From Sodalis glossinidius str. 'morsitans' (GTDB taxonomy: Bacteria; Pseudomonadota; Gammaproteobacteria; Enterobacterales; Enterobacteriaceae): a DNA stretch of 64,000 nucleotides. A program made the translations under genes and the position numbers. Each line of letters starts with the position of its first letter. The first letter of the stretch is position 1. Positions 9,409 through 20,534 of the stretch are shown piece after piece. The stretch is from contig NC_007712.1 of the NCBI RefSeq assembly GCF_000010085.1, forward strand, positions 744,001-808,000, written 5' to 3'. The notes beneath the pieces are model-generated. The model had not been told where the DNA came from. It saw nothing but the letters and a program-made list of their open reading frames with translations, and searched no databases.

Positions 9409-12315
9409 TTATTGATGTGTCACCACGATAAGGCGGATCGCGTCCAGACGCCAACTGGCCTCATCAAGGTGCCGGAGCACCTGACGGCGGTTTTCCGCCA
9501 CCGCCTCCAGCTCGTTGTCGCGGATAGCCGGGTTGACCGCCCGCAGCGCCTTTAGTCGGCTCAGCTCAGCGCTGAGGAGAAGATCCGCCTGCGCCCGCGC
9601 CTCATCAATCAGCGCCTGGGCCTGTTCGGCAACCAGGTGCTCGCCGTGCGTGAGCATCCCATGCACCTCCGGCTGAACCGCGCTGACCAGTTTGCTGGCG
9701 GTATGGCGCTTCACGGCATTCAATTGACGGTTAAATTGCTCAAACTCCACCTGCGGCGCCAGGTTGGTGCCGTTTTTATCCAGCAGCAGGCGCAGCGGGG
9801 TCGCGGGCAGAAAGCGATTAAGCTGCAAATTGCGCGGGGCCTGGGACTCCACCACGTAAATCAACTCCAACAACAGGGTGCCGACCGGCAGCGCCTTGTT
9901 TTTCAGCAGCGACAGCGCGCTGTTGCCGCTTTCGCTCGACAGGACCAAATCGAGGCCGTTACGAATGATAGGGTGTTCCCAACTGATAAACTGCGTCTCT
10001 TCGCGCGCCAGCGCCTGATCGCGATTAAAGGTAATGGTACAGCCCTCTTCCGACACGTCGGGGAAATCAGGCACCAGCATATGATCCGACGGTTTGAGCA
10101 CCAGGAGATTGTCGCTGCGGTCTTCCTGACTTATGCCGATGATATCGAACAGATTGAGAGCAAAATTTACCAGTTGGCTGTCGTTATCCTGCTCGGCAAG
10201 GGTCTGCGCCAGGACGCGCGCCGGCTCGCCGCCGTTGGAATGCAGCTCAAGCAAGCGGTCGCGGCCCTGCTCCATTTGTGCCTTCAGCGCATCGTGCCGC
10301 GCGCGGCAATCGTGGATAAACGCCGTCAGGCCGGTAAGCGCGCCCGGCTCCGCCAGGTAGCCTTGCAAGGTCTGATAGGTTTCGTCATACAGCGCGCGGC
10401 CGGTGGGGCAGGTATGCTCGAAGGCATCCAGTCCTTCATGGTACCAGCGCAGCAGCACCGCCTGCGCCGATTGCTCCAGATAGGGGACATGTATCTGGAT
10501 ATCCCGGTTCTGGCCGATACGGTCCAGACGACCGATACGTTGCTCAAGCAGATCCGGATTAAAGGGCAGGTCGAACATCACCATCTGGCTGGCAAACTGG
10601 AAGTTGCGGCCTTCGGAACCGATTTCCGAGCACAAAAGTACCTGGGCTCCGTCTTCTGCGGAGGCGAAATACGCAGCGGCACGGTCGCGATCCACCAGCG
10701 ATAACCCTTCATGAAACACCGCGGCGCGAATGCCTTCCCGTTCGCGTAATACCTGCTCCAGCTGCAGCGCCGTGCCGGCATGGGCGCAGATCACCAATAC
10801 TTTTTCCTGACGCAGATCAAGGAGGAAGTCTACCAGCCACTGCACGCGCGGGTCGAAGTTCCACCAGGTCGCATTTTGCCCCTCAAATTGCTGAAAGATC
10901 TGCTCCGGGTAGAGCATGTGGCGTGCGCTCTCATCCAACCTCTGCTTGCCGCCCATGATGCCGGCCACCTTGAAGGCCGTCTGGTACTGCGCGGGCAGCG
11001 GCAGGGCGCAGGCGTGCAGTCGACGCGCCGGAAAGCCTTTCACGCCCTGGCGGGTATTGCGGAACATGACCCGGCTGGTGCCGTGGCTGTCCATCAACAT
11101 GGCCGTGAGCCGGCGGCGTGCGTCGTCGTCGGCCGCGTTTTGCTCATTGACACGGGCCAGCAGCGCATCGGCATTTTGCCCGCCGAGCATCTCGGCCAGC
11201 AGCGTCATGGCCGCGGCATCCAGCAGCTCGTTGTTCAGCAGCAGTCCAACGGTATCGGCCACCAGGCGGTAGCGCTGCTGTTCGTCGGCAAAGGCCTGAT
11301 AGTCATGAAAACGGTTCGGATCCAGCAGGCGCAGGCGGGCGAAATGGCTTTGCATGCCCAACTGTTCCGGCGTGGCGGTCAGCAACAGCACGCCGGGGAT
11401 ATGGTGCGCCAGCCGTTCAATCACCTGATATTCGCGGCTGGGGGCGGTTTCGCTCCAGGCCAGATGGTGGGCTTCATCCACCACGAGAATATCCCATTCC
11501 GCTTCGGTCAGGTGCGTCAGCCGCTCTTTATTACGCCGCACGAAATCCAGCGAACAAAGCACTAACTGTTCGGTTTCAAAGGGGTTGTCGCTATCGAGCA
11601 ATGATTGGCTGTAGCGCTCGTCGTCAAAGAGGGAAAAATGCAGATTAAAGCGGCGCAGCATTTCCACGAGCCATTGATGCAGCAGCGATTCAGGCACGAC
11701 GATCAGCACCCGCTCCGCGCGTCCGGTCAGCATTTGCTGATGGATTATCATCCCGGCTTCGATGGTTTTCCCCAGCCCCACTTCGTCCGCCAGCAGGACG
11801 CGCGGGGCGTGGCGCTGGCCGACTTCGGAGGCGATATGTAATTGATGGGGGATCAGGCTTGCGCGAATGCCGCGCAGGCCATTCCACGGCGCGCGAAACT
11901 GCTCGCTGTAGAACTTGCGCGCGCGGTAGCGCAGCGCGAAACGGTCCATGCGGTCGATCTGGCCGGCAAACAGGCGATCCTGCGGTTTGCTGAAGGTCAG
12001 TTTGCTGTCGAGCAACACCTCGCGCAGCGTACAGCCGGTTTCGCCGTTATCCAGACGCGTTCCGATGTAAGTCAGCAGGCCCTCTTTTTCCTCGATGGTG
12101 TCGATAAGCAGCTGCCAGCCTTCGTGGCTGGTAACGGTATCACCGGGATTAAACATCACCCGGGTAATAGGGGCATCGGTACGGGCGTAGAGGCGGTTTT
12201 CACCGCTGGTGGAAAACAACAGGGTCACCATGCGGGCGTCCTGGGCAACGACGGTACCCAGTCCCAGCTCGTTTTCAGTATCGCTTATCCAGCGTTGACC
12301 TAGCGTAAATGGCAT
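9409..12315 (-). CDS. rapA: RNA polymerase-associated ATPase/recycling factor RapA
   Basis: 968 residues, exactly the E. coli length. A Swi2/Snf2-family ATPase that binds RNA polymerase and helps recycle it after termination. The N-terminal Tudor-like region (LGQRWISDTENELGLGTVV) is followed by Walker A LADEVGLGKTIEAG near residue 172, the DEAH box VVDEAHHL near 280, and the C-terminal helicase lobe with GSEGRNFQFA and QRIGRLDRIGQ. Intact, and next to the broken polB as in E. coli order. Older name hepA. Confidence 0.96.
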   Translation of the reverse strand: MPFTLGQRWISDTENELGLGTVVAQDARMVTLLFSTSGENRLYARTDAPITRVMFNPGDTVTSHEGWQLLIDTIEEKEGLLTYIGTRLDNGETGCTLREVLLDSKLTFSKPQDRLFAGQIDRMDRFALRYRARKFYSEQFRAPWNGLRGIRASLIPHQLHIASEVGQRHAPRVLLADEVGLGKTIEAGMIIHQQMLTGRAERVLIVVPESLLHQWLVEMLRRFNLHFSLFDDERYSQSLLDSDNPFETEQLVLCSLDFVRRNKERLTHLTEAEWDILVVDEAHHLAWSETAPSREYQVIERLAHHIPGVLLLTATPEQLGMQSHFARLRLLDPNRFHDYQAFADEQQRYRLVADTVGLLLNNELLDAAAMTLLAEMLGGQNADALLARVNEQNAADDDARRRLTAMLMDSHGTSRVMFRNTRQGVKGFPARRLHACALPLPAQYQTAFKVAGIMGGKQRLDESARHMLYPEQIFQQFEGQNATWWNFDPRVQWLVDFLLDLRQEKVLVICAHAGTALQLEQVLREREGIRAAVFHEGLSLVDRDRAAAYFASAEDGAQVLLCSEIGSEGRNFQFASQMVMFDLPFNPDLLEQRIGRLDRIGQNRDIQIHVPYLEQSAQAVLLRWYHEGLDAFEHTCPTGRALYDETYQTLQGYLAEPGALTGLTAFIHDCRARHDALKAQMEQGRDRLLELHSNGGEPARVLAQTLAEQDNDSQLVNFALNLFDIIGISQEDRSDNLLVLKPSDHMLVPDFPDVSEEGCTITFNRDQALAREETQFISWEHPIIRNGLDLVLSSESGNSALSLLKNKALPVGTLLLELIYVVESQAPRNLQLNRFLPATPLRLLLDKNGTNLAPQVEFEQFNRQLNAVKRHTASKLVSAVQPEVHGMLTHGEHLVAEQAQALIDEARAQADLLLSAELSRLKALRAVNPAIRDNELEAVAENRRQVLRHLDEASWRLDAIRLIVVTHQ

Positions 12316-12490
12316 AAATTCTCGGCTCAGTGTTGTATTGGGCTAAATTACCGGCAATAGAGGAACTGGCCGTGGCAGGTGCAAGCCTGAAGTACACGGC
12401 GTGAAACGGGGTCAGAGGTTAACATTACGCGTTGAGGGCGCTATAGTAATAGATGGTGACGGCGACGTCACCTGTCAATCGGCCCGTCAA

Positions 12491-13793
12491 TCAAAACAAT
12501 CCCATTTGACCTGATATAAGGGTAGCAAAATCATCCTGCATAAAGGTAGGATCGCGTCCGCCACCGGCTGCAGCTGCTTGCTGAGGTAATGATCATAATC
12601 CGGCTGGCTCAGGCGGCATTCCAGCGGCTTGGGGCCGGCGGTGGTCATGATATAGCTTATCCAGCCGCCGTTTTGATATTGCTGCAGGCGGTGGTGGCGC
12701 TGATTATAATCGTCGGCGATGCGTGCCGCGCGGGCCTGGGGCGGGACGTTGCGCTCGTAATCGCCGAGTTTGCGCCGCAGCCGCTTGCGATAAATCAGCC
12801 GATCGTCGAAGCTGCCGTCGAGCGTTTGGCACACATAATCGCGCACGAAAGACTGATAAGGCTGCCGTCGAAAAATGCGCTCATAGAGTTGCTGCTGAAA
12901 CTGCTGGGCCAGCGGCGTCCAATTGCTGCGAACCGTTTCCAGCCCTTTAAACACCATCCGTTCCCCTTGCTCGTCCTGTACCAGCCCGGCATAGCGTTTT
13001 TTACTGCCCAGCTCCGCACCGCGGATGGTCGGCATGAAAAACCGACTGAAATGCGTCTCGAATTCCAGTTCCAGGGCGCTGTCGAGATCCCACTGCTGGC
13101 GCAGATGGTCTCGCCACCAGTCGTTGATTTTGCTTACCAGCGCCTGACCGATGGACACCGCCGCGTCCTGTACAAAGGGGCGTTTGAGCCAGACGAAAGT
13201 GGAATCGGTATCGCCGTAAATGACCGGATAACCCTCCGCCTCGATAAGCTCCCGCGTCTGGTGCATGATGGCGTGGCCGCGCAGGGTGATGGAGGAAGCC
13301 AGCCGGTTGTCGAAAAAACGGCAGCCGGGCGCGCCCGACACGCCATAAAAAGCGTTCATGATGATTTTCATCGCTTGGGACAGCGGCGCGTTATGGTCGC
13401 GTTTGGCGCGCTCACAGCCCTGCCAGAGCTGGTCGACGTGATGCCGGCGCGAAAAGCGCGCACCGGCGAAACCCGCAAGCGTGTCGGGGCTTTCACCCGC
13501 CGCCAGCCCTTCAATCAATCCGATCGGGTCTATCAAAAACGTGCGGATGATGGAGGGATAAAGGCTTTTGTAGTCCAGCACTAGCACTGAATCGTACAGC
13601 CCGGGGCGGGAATCCATGACATAACCGCCGGGGCTGGCCTGCGGCGCCACGTCCCCGAGGTTGGGCGCGACATAGCCGGCGCGATGCATGCGCGGCATAT
13701 ACAGCCAGCTAAACGCCGCCACCGATCCGCCACTGCGAGTCCGGTGACCGTGGCCCGCTCCAGCAGGAACGCCAGCAGCCGGGTGGGCATTAC
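12491..13793 (-). pseudogene. polB: DNA polymerase II, broken: 5' half lost and frameshifted
   Basis: Only the C-terminal half of this family-B polymerase (E. coli 783 residues) remains. Polymerase motifs survive: DYKSLYPSII (A), KIIMNAFYG (B) and YGDTDSTFVWL (C). The exonuclease half is gone: homology starts at about MPTRLLAFLLERATVTG (13790), where it meets an unrelated transporter fragment. A reading-frame change lies near 13735-13745, between that segment and GGSVAAF-like sequence. A second lies near 12540, where one missing base turns the expected end FMQDDFATLISGQMGLF into a different frame; the ancestral stop is 12491-12493. It cannot make a working Pol II. Confidence 0.93.
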
Positions 13794-13968
13794 GGGCGGT
13801 ATATTTAATTTCGTCGGCACCAGTATAGGAATTCTGGTTCCTATTCTTATCGGCTATCTGGTCTCCGGCGGTAACTTTGCGCCGGCACTGATGTTTGTCG
13901 GCGGTATGACGCTGCTCAGTATTTTTTCCTGGATTGTGATTATGGGGAAAATCGAGCGTATCACCTGA
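13784..13968 (+). pseudogene. C-terminal remnant of an MFS transporter
   Basis: About 60 codons ending in TGA at 13966-13968 read GITGGIFNFVGTSIGILVPI and continue through two hydrophobic helices to IMGKIERIT. This looks like the last two membrane segments of a major facilitator of the anion:cation symporter (sugar-acid) type. No start codon or N-terminal part is present: the sequence runs straight into the polB remnant on the other strand at about 13786-13793. The family call rests on helix pattern and the GGIFNFVG motif, so the substrate is unknown. Confidence 0.6.
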
Positions 13969-14000
13969 GCTTCTGTGCACAGTCAGCGCGGCCGCGGCGC

Positions 14001-14685
14001 TTAGCAGTCGATGCCCAGTATCGCCGCCGCCTGGGACTCACCGCTCGCCAGCGCCGCGGTCGGCCCATCATAATAAATGCGGCCGTCGACCACTAACAGG
14101 GTGCGTGGCGCCAGCCGCAGGGCATCATCCAAATTATGCGACACCATCAGCAGCGTCAGCCGGCGCGTGGCGCAAACCTCATCCAGCAATTTCACCATCT
14201 CGGCGCGTAGCGCGGGGTCCAGCGCGGAAAAAGGCTCATCGAGCAACAGTATCGGCTGTTGGCGCACCAGACAGCGCGCCAGCGCCGTGCGCTGCCGTTG
14301 GCCGCCGGAGATCGCCGCCGGCAAGCGTTCGAGCAGGTTTTCCAACCCGACCTGCCGCGCCGTATCCTTTAATTGACAACGTTGAGCAGACGTCAGTCGC
14401 AATCCGGGATGCAGCCCGAGGCCGATATTCTCCGCCACGGTCAGGTGGGCAAACAGGTTGTTTTCCTGAAACAGCATCGATACTGGTCGCCGGGCCGGCG
14501 GCGTTTTGTTATGGGTTGCGCCGTTCAGCCACAGTTCGCCGCTGTGCGGTGTCAGGAAACCCGCCATCAAATTGAGTAGCGTGCTTTTACCGGCGCCGCT
14601 CGGGCCAAGTATCGCCACCTTTTCGCCGGCGTCGACGTGCAGGTCAAACCGCAAGGGTAAATGGCGATAAAGCCAGGTCACTTTA

Positions 14686-14699
<14 letters not shown>
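14001..14699 (-). CDS. thiQ: Thiamine ABC transporter ATP-binding protein
   Basis: 232 residues, the same as E. coli. It powers the ThiBPQ importer of thiamine and its phosphates. Walker [10 protein letters not shown] near residue 32, Q-loop FQENN, signature SGGQRQR near 129, Walker [13 protein letters not shown] and the H-loop in MVSHNLDD are all present. The ATG at 14699 gives [18 protein letters not shown], matching the family start, and is preferred over an ATG seven codons upstream. The start overlaps the end of thiP by 14 bases. Last gene of thiBPQ. Confidence 0.95.
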
Positions 14700-16406
<1,707 letters not shown>

Positions 16407-16407
<1 letters not shown>

Positions 16408-17381
16408 TAACGGCTAACGGCCTGCTGCCAGCCGCTGACCCACCCGGCGCGCCCGGCTGCCACCTGCTGCGGGGTAAAGCTTAATGTCTGCTGCGGTGGC
16501 GGGGTGAAACCGGCGGGCAGCGCGGTATCAATCACCGGATACATCCAGTTGCCGGTCGGAATGGCCTGCTGGAAAGCCGGGGTAAGGATAAATTGCATAA
16601 AGCGATGGGCCAGAGCCTGTTGCTTGCTGGCCGCCAGTTGTCCGGCCACCTCCACCTGCTGATAGTGACCTTCGCTAAAGGCCGCCGCCGCATACTGATT
16701 TTTCTTTTCTTCGATAATATGGTAGGCCGGCGAGGTGGTATAGCTTAGCACCATGTCCGATTCCCCTTTCAGGAAAAGACCATAGGCTTCGCTCCAGCCT
16801 TTGGTCACGGTCACGGTTTTCGCGGCCAGCTTTTCCCAGGCCGCAGGCGCAGCGTCGCCATAGACCTTTTGCACCCAGAGCAGCAGTCCCAGCCCCGGGG
16901 TGCTGGTGCGCGGATCTTCGTAAATGATCTTCAGTGACGCGGGGTCGTCCACCAGCTCATGCAGGCTGCGGGGCGGGTTCTTGAGTTTGGTCTGGTCATA
17001 GACAAACGCGAAATAGCCATAATTGTAGGGCAGGAAGAGGTCGTTATGCCAGCTGCCGGGCAGGGTTAGCGCTTTGGTCGCAACGGCATGGGGGGCGAAC
17101 AGTCCGGTGTCCCGCGCCGCCTGGATCAGGTTGTTGTCCAGACCCAGCACGATATCTGCCCGGCTGTTTTTCCCTTCCAGACGTAAGCGGTTCAAAAGCG
17201 CCACTCCATCTTCCAGCGCGACAAACTTCAGTTCGCAACCACACTCCTTTTCAAACGCCGTTTTTATCGCCGGCCCCGGACCCCATTCCGAAGAGAACGA
17301 GTCATAGGTGTATACCGTCAGGATGGGTTTGGCCAGTGCCGGCGCGGCCAGTAACAGGCAGAATAACCATTTTTTCAACAC
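16407..17381 (-). CDS. thiB: Thiamine-binding periplasmic protein
   Basis: 324 residues; E. coli has 327. It delivers thiamine, TMP or TPP to ThiPQ. A short signal peptide (MLKKWLFCLLLAAPALA) is followed by the mature start KPILTVYTYDSF. FEKECGCELKFVALEDG and the later YTTSPAYH region are typical of the family. Translation starts at GTG (17379-17381) with AGGAG at 17388-17392. First gene of thiBPQ, directly behind a TPP riboswitch. Also called tbpA. Confidence 0.95.
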
Positions 17382-17435
17382 TTTGCGCTCCTAAGGACAA
17401 GGTAGCAAAGGACTTGAGGCAGCAGTGCGCACTCT

Positions 17436-17535
17436 CAAATCCCTTCGCCGGTATTAACCGGATCAGGTTCGACGGGTCTTCTCTCAGCTCACTCCGACCG
17501 CGGCGGGCGGTAGCATGGGCACCCCGTTGAGAACG
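17436..17535 (-). promoter_or_regulatory. TPP (thi-box) riboswitch
   Basis: On the minus strand the leader carries the THI element in order: GGGGTGCCCAT, then GAGCTGAGAGAAGACCCGT with the invariant CTGAGA, then GAACCTGATCCGGTTAATAC and CGGCGAAGGGA. It lies 55 bases before the thiB start, so binding of thiamine pyrophosphate should lower thiBPQ expression. This is a very strong match to a defined RNA family; the outer helix boundaries are approximate. Confidence 0.95.
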
Positions 17536-17642
17536 GCATTGATTGTAAATGCTTACGAGTCTGGTTGACAGTAAATCCCCTATTTGGTGTCACAAAGAAA
17601 AAAATAAAGAAAAAGTTACTCAGGACGATGGCGTAAGCGGTG

Positions 17643-19322
17643 CTACGGCGCCGGCGGCGCGAACCAGGCAGATTTAAAATCAAACCAGCCCAGCGTATTC
17701 ATACGAATTCTACGCATGCTGCGGCTGCCCTGCAGACTAAGCCAATTGTGGTACAAAGGGTGCAGCCAATGTTCGTCAACCAGCGACCGGCTCCATTCCG
17801 CCATTGGCAATTGACTTTTGCGCCAACGTTCGGCTGCATCAAACAGCGTCGGCGGCAGGCAACGATGTAGCAGCGGCATCTCATACAGCGTGGCGAACAG
17901 CGAAAACGATAGCGGCAGCGAGAAATTGGCGCTGCCCAACCAAATATCCGTGGTGGTGTTGCCGCGGTACCATTGCTCATAGTCCACAGTGTTGATGTCC
18001 AACTGTATGGACTCTGCCTCCAATATCGCCGTTAGCGCGGCGGCCAGCACCTCGAATTCGGCATGGTTGCGATAAAGGGTCAGGCGGGTCAGTTCCGGCG
18101 GTTTGGCCCCCGGCGGTTGATGACGGCGATGATTCCAGCGCGGCAGGAGCCCATAGGCAGGCGACCAGAAATGCTGGCTTGGGGGTGGGGTATGGGGCAA
18201 CAGCGCCAGGGGATTGAGATAGTCGCCCAGCCAGCGGCGAACCTCGGGTTGCTGCATGAGCGGCGAGCGCTGATCGTGGAGGAGAAAATAGCACCCTTCT
18301 TCCTGTCGAATTTCCGCAGCGGCGCTCTCGCTGCCGTCTTCTGCCGGCGACACACCCAAATTTTGCAACTGAACTCCGCTATAGCTGAGTTCATGGGATA
18401 ACTTCGGCAAGACCCAGATATTGACTTCATCGATAAGCGCTCGATAGCAGAAATAATCGTCGAAGGCGCGGATGGTGAGCTGGCTCGGGTGATTATGTAC
18501 CACTATAGGGGCCGGTACCAACCGGCCGGCGGGCGAAATCCGGCAGGGTCCGCCATTCGGCGGGCAGTATCATCGCCGGTACGCTCGCCAGCAGCCAGGG
18601 GAGCCAGTCATCGCGCTCGGCAAGCTGAATATCCAGCGTATGGGGGGGCGGGCGAACCCAATGACAGGATAGGTGCAAACAGCGGGTTACCGGTCATACG
18701 CGCTAGCGATTGGATGACATCGTCGACGGTCATTTCCCGGCCGTGGTGAAAACGTACCGCAGGCCGCAGATAGAACCGCCAATGGTCGGGTGCCAGCGCT
18801 TGCCAGTGGTGTGCTATATCTGCCTCCAGTTCCCCATTTTCCTCATTTATGCGCGTTAGGCCGCTGAAAATTTGCCGAACGATATGGTTGTCTGAACGCC
18901 GCAGCGGTGTACCGGGCAGCAAATTGTTCAGCGGGCGATAGTAGAGCACCCGCAGGATATGATTGCCCTGGCGGAAACCGCGGCCCAGGTGAGAAAGCAG
19001 CATCGTCCGCAGGCTCTCGCGATCTCTCCCACCAACTGTCCAACTGATCGATACGATCCTGTTCGAGCAGCTCGCTGGCGCGCTGCTGCTGCAACCCCAG
19101 GCCGGTATAGTGAAAGTCTAACCGGGAGCGTTTACCGCGCCCGGCCTGAGAATGCCAACTGAGCCAACCTACATGCTGCATGTTTTTCAGCAGCGAACGG
19201 ACGTGGTGGTGGCGTGAGCAATTGAGCTGTAACGCCAATTTGCTGAGGGGGGTATCGCGTGACTCGCCCTGGCAGCTTTTCCATAGTCGGATAAATTGCT
19301 GCTGTAAACGCTGTGAGGTCAT
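17643..19322 (-). pseudogene. sgrR: Sugar-phosphate stress regulator SgrR, broken by frameshifts
   Basis: The whole length of SgrR (551 residues in E. coli) can be followed across frames. The N-terminal winged-helix part (LQQQFIRLWKSCQGES ... GRGKRSRLDFHYTGL) reads from 19322 and loses frame near 19035. The next piece (LLSHLGRGFRQGNHILRVLY ... FHHGREMTVDDV) runs to about 18690. A third (TLDIQLAERDDWLPWLL ... ARRPVGTGPY) runs to about 18510. The last (TIRAFDDYFCYRALIDEVN ... MNTLGWFDFKSAWFAPP) ends at 17643. Three frame changes rule out a full solute-binding regulator. Confidence 0.93.
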
Positions 19323-19388
19323 AAAAGAGGAACCCTCCCTGAAAAGTCATCTGTTTTTCTTTCCGTATATTACGCCGATACTTTAGAG

Positions 19389-19576
19389 GCCGAAAGCGCG
19401 GCAGGATGCACCTCCGCTGCGCCGCGGTTAAGCGGCTGTACCTCCTCAATGTGTCTCAAGTTAGCCAGCCGCCGATACCGTGGTGCAAACGATGCAATGG
19501 ACAAGCGCCTAGACACATTAACTCTTGAATCAGGTGGTGATCACCGGCCGGCGATGTAGGGTGCCGGCTTTTTTTT
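19389..19576 (+). ncRNA. sgrS: Possible SgrS-like small RNA
   Basis: In E. coli the small RNA SgrS is encoded divergently next to sgrR. The same position here has a GATACT-type -10 (19377-19382) and, about 190 bases on, a strong terminator. Just before the terminator is TGGTGATCACC, resembling the TGGTGTAAAATCACC found near the SgrS 3' end. I could not confirm the ptsG-pairing segment or an sgrT reading frame, and the 5' end is a guess. Position and 3' end are the whole case; the activator gene beside it is broken. Confidence 0.35.
19547..19576 (+). terminator. Rho-independent terminator
   Basis: GCCGGC (19547-19552) pairs with GCCGGC (19563-19568) across a 10-base loop and is followed by eight T (19569-19576). 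It faces plus-strand transcription; no protein gene ends here, which supports a small RNA gene upstream. Confidence 0.85.
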
Positions 19577-19921
19577 GTCCGCCGATCGCCGCACATGAGG
19601 TTGCCAAGCCATCGGCCACCGCTTGCGCGCAGCGGCGAATGGGGGGACGGTAACGCATAATGTTGCGAGGCGGTAACAGTATTGGCTAACCGGGTAAGGA
19701 TGAAACCGTTTCATGGAGGATAACAGCAGACACGGCAGTGGCGGGGGGGGGGGGGACGACAGGGCGCGAGAGGAGATACGCGACTTCGGGATAGAAAAAA
19801 CGCCAGGCCACCCCGGTGCATAGCGGTGGGTTCCGTCTGCACAGTGAGTATTCGATACCGCCGTGGTGAAAGAGGAACGGCGAGGCCCGACCGTCGCACC
19901 CGCCGGGCGCGACGGCGACGA
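19577..19921. other. Intergenic gap at the expected setA position; 13-G run
   Basis: No convincing coding sequence on either strand. setA, found here in E. coli, is absent. An uninterrupted run of 13 G spans 19743-19755. A 7-bp hairpin CCGTCGC/GCGACGG (19891-19915) lies just beyond the leuD stop and could help end the leu transcript, but has no T tract. Confidence 0.6.
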
Positions 19922-20524
19922 TCAGTTCAGAAATGCCGGCTGCCGGCTCTCGTATTGGCTTATCGCTTCATCGTGCATCAGCGTCAGACCGATACTGTCG
20001 AGGCCGTTTATCATGTAATGGCGGCGGAAGCTGTCTATCTCGAAAGGATAAACCTTATCGCCGGCCACGACCTGCTGTCGTTCCAGATCGACGGTAAATG
20101 TCATCCCCTCCTGCGCCGCGACCATAGCAAACAGTTCGTTGATCTGCTCTTCCGACAGCGTAATCGGCAGCAATTGATTATTGAAGCTGTTGCCGTAGAA
20201 AATATCGGCAAAGCTCGGCGCTATCACGGCATGAAAGCCGTAATCGGTCAATGCCCAGGGCGCATGTTCGCGCGAGGAGCCACAGCCGAAGTTTTCCCGC
20301 GCCAGCAGGATACTGGCGCCGCGATAGCGCGGCTGATTCAGCACGAAATCCGGGTTAGGTTGTTGCCCGGCGTTGTCCAGAAAGCGCCAGTCATTGAATA
20401 AATGCTGGCCAAATCCGGTGCGGGTCACCTTCTGCAGAAACTGCTTGGGGATGATGGCATCGGTGTCGACGTTGGCGGCGTCAAGGGGCACCACGATGCC
20501 GGTATGTTGGGTAAATTTAGCCAT
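19922..20524 (-). CDS. leuD: 3-isopropylmalate dehydratase small subunit
   Basis: 200 residues; E. coli has 201. With LeuC it isomerises 2- to 3-isopropylmalate in leucine synthesis. The swivelling aconitase-like domain shows DAANVDTDAIIPKQFL, NFGCGSSREHAPWAL and APSFADIFYGNSFNN. It starts 10 bases after leuC and is the last gene of leuABCD. Intact. Confidence 0.96.
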   Translation of the reverse strand: MAKFTQHTGIVVPLDAANVDTDAIIPKQFLQKVTRTGFGQHLFNDWRFLDNAGQQPNPDFVLNQPRYRGASILLARENFGCGSSREHAPWALTDYGFHAVIAPSFADIFYGNSFNNQLLPITLSEEQINELFAMVAAQEGMTFTVDLERQQVVAGDKVYPFEIDSFRRHYMINGLDSIGLTLMHDEAISQYESRQPAFLN

Positions 20525-20534
20525 CTCTTTTTCC

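Noticed and set aside
9637..10704. A 355-residue plus-strand frame inside rapA
   Set aside because: Antisense to intact rapA, no motif, no start signal.
19743..19755. 13-G run as a phase-variation switch
   Set aside because: No coding frame or clear promoter spans it, so no gene to switch.
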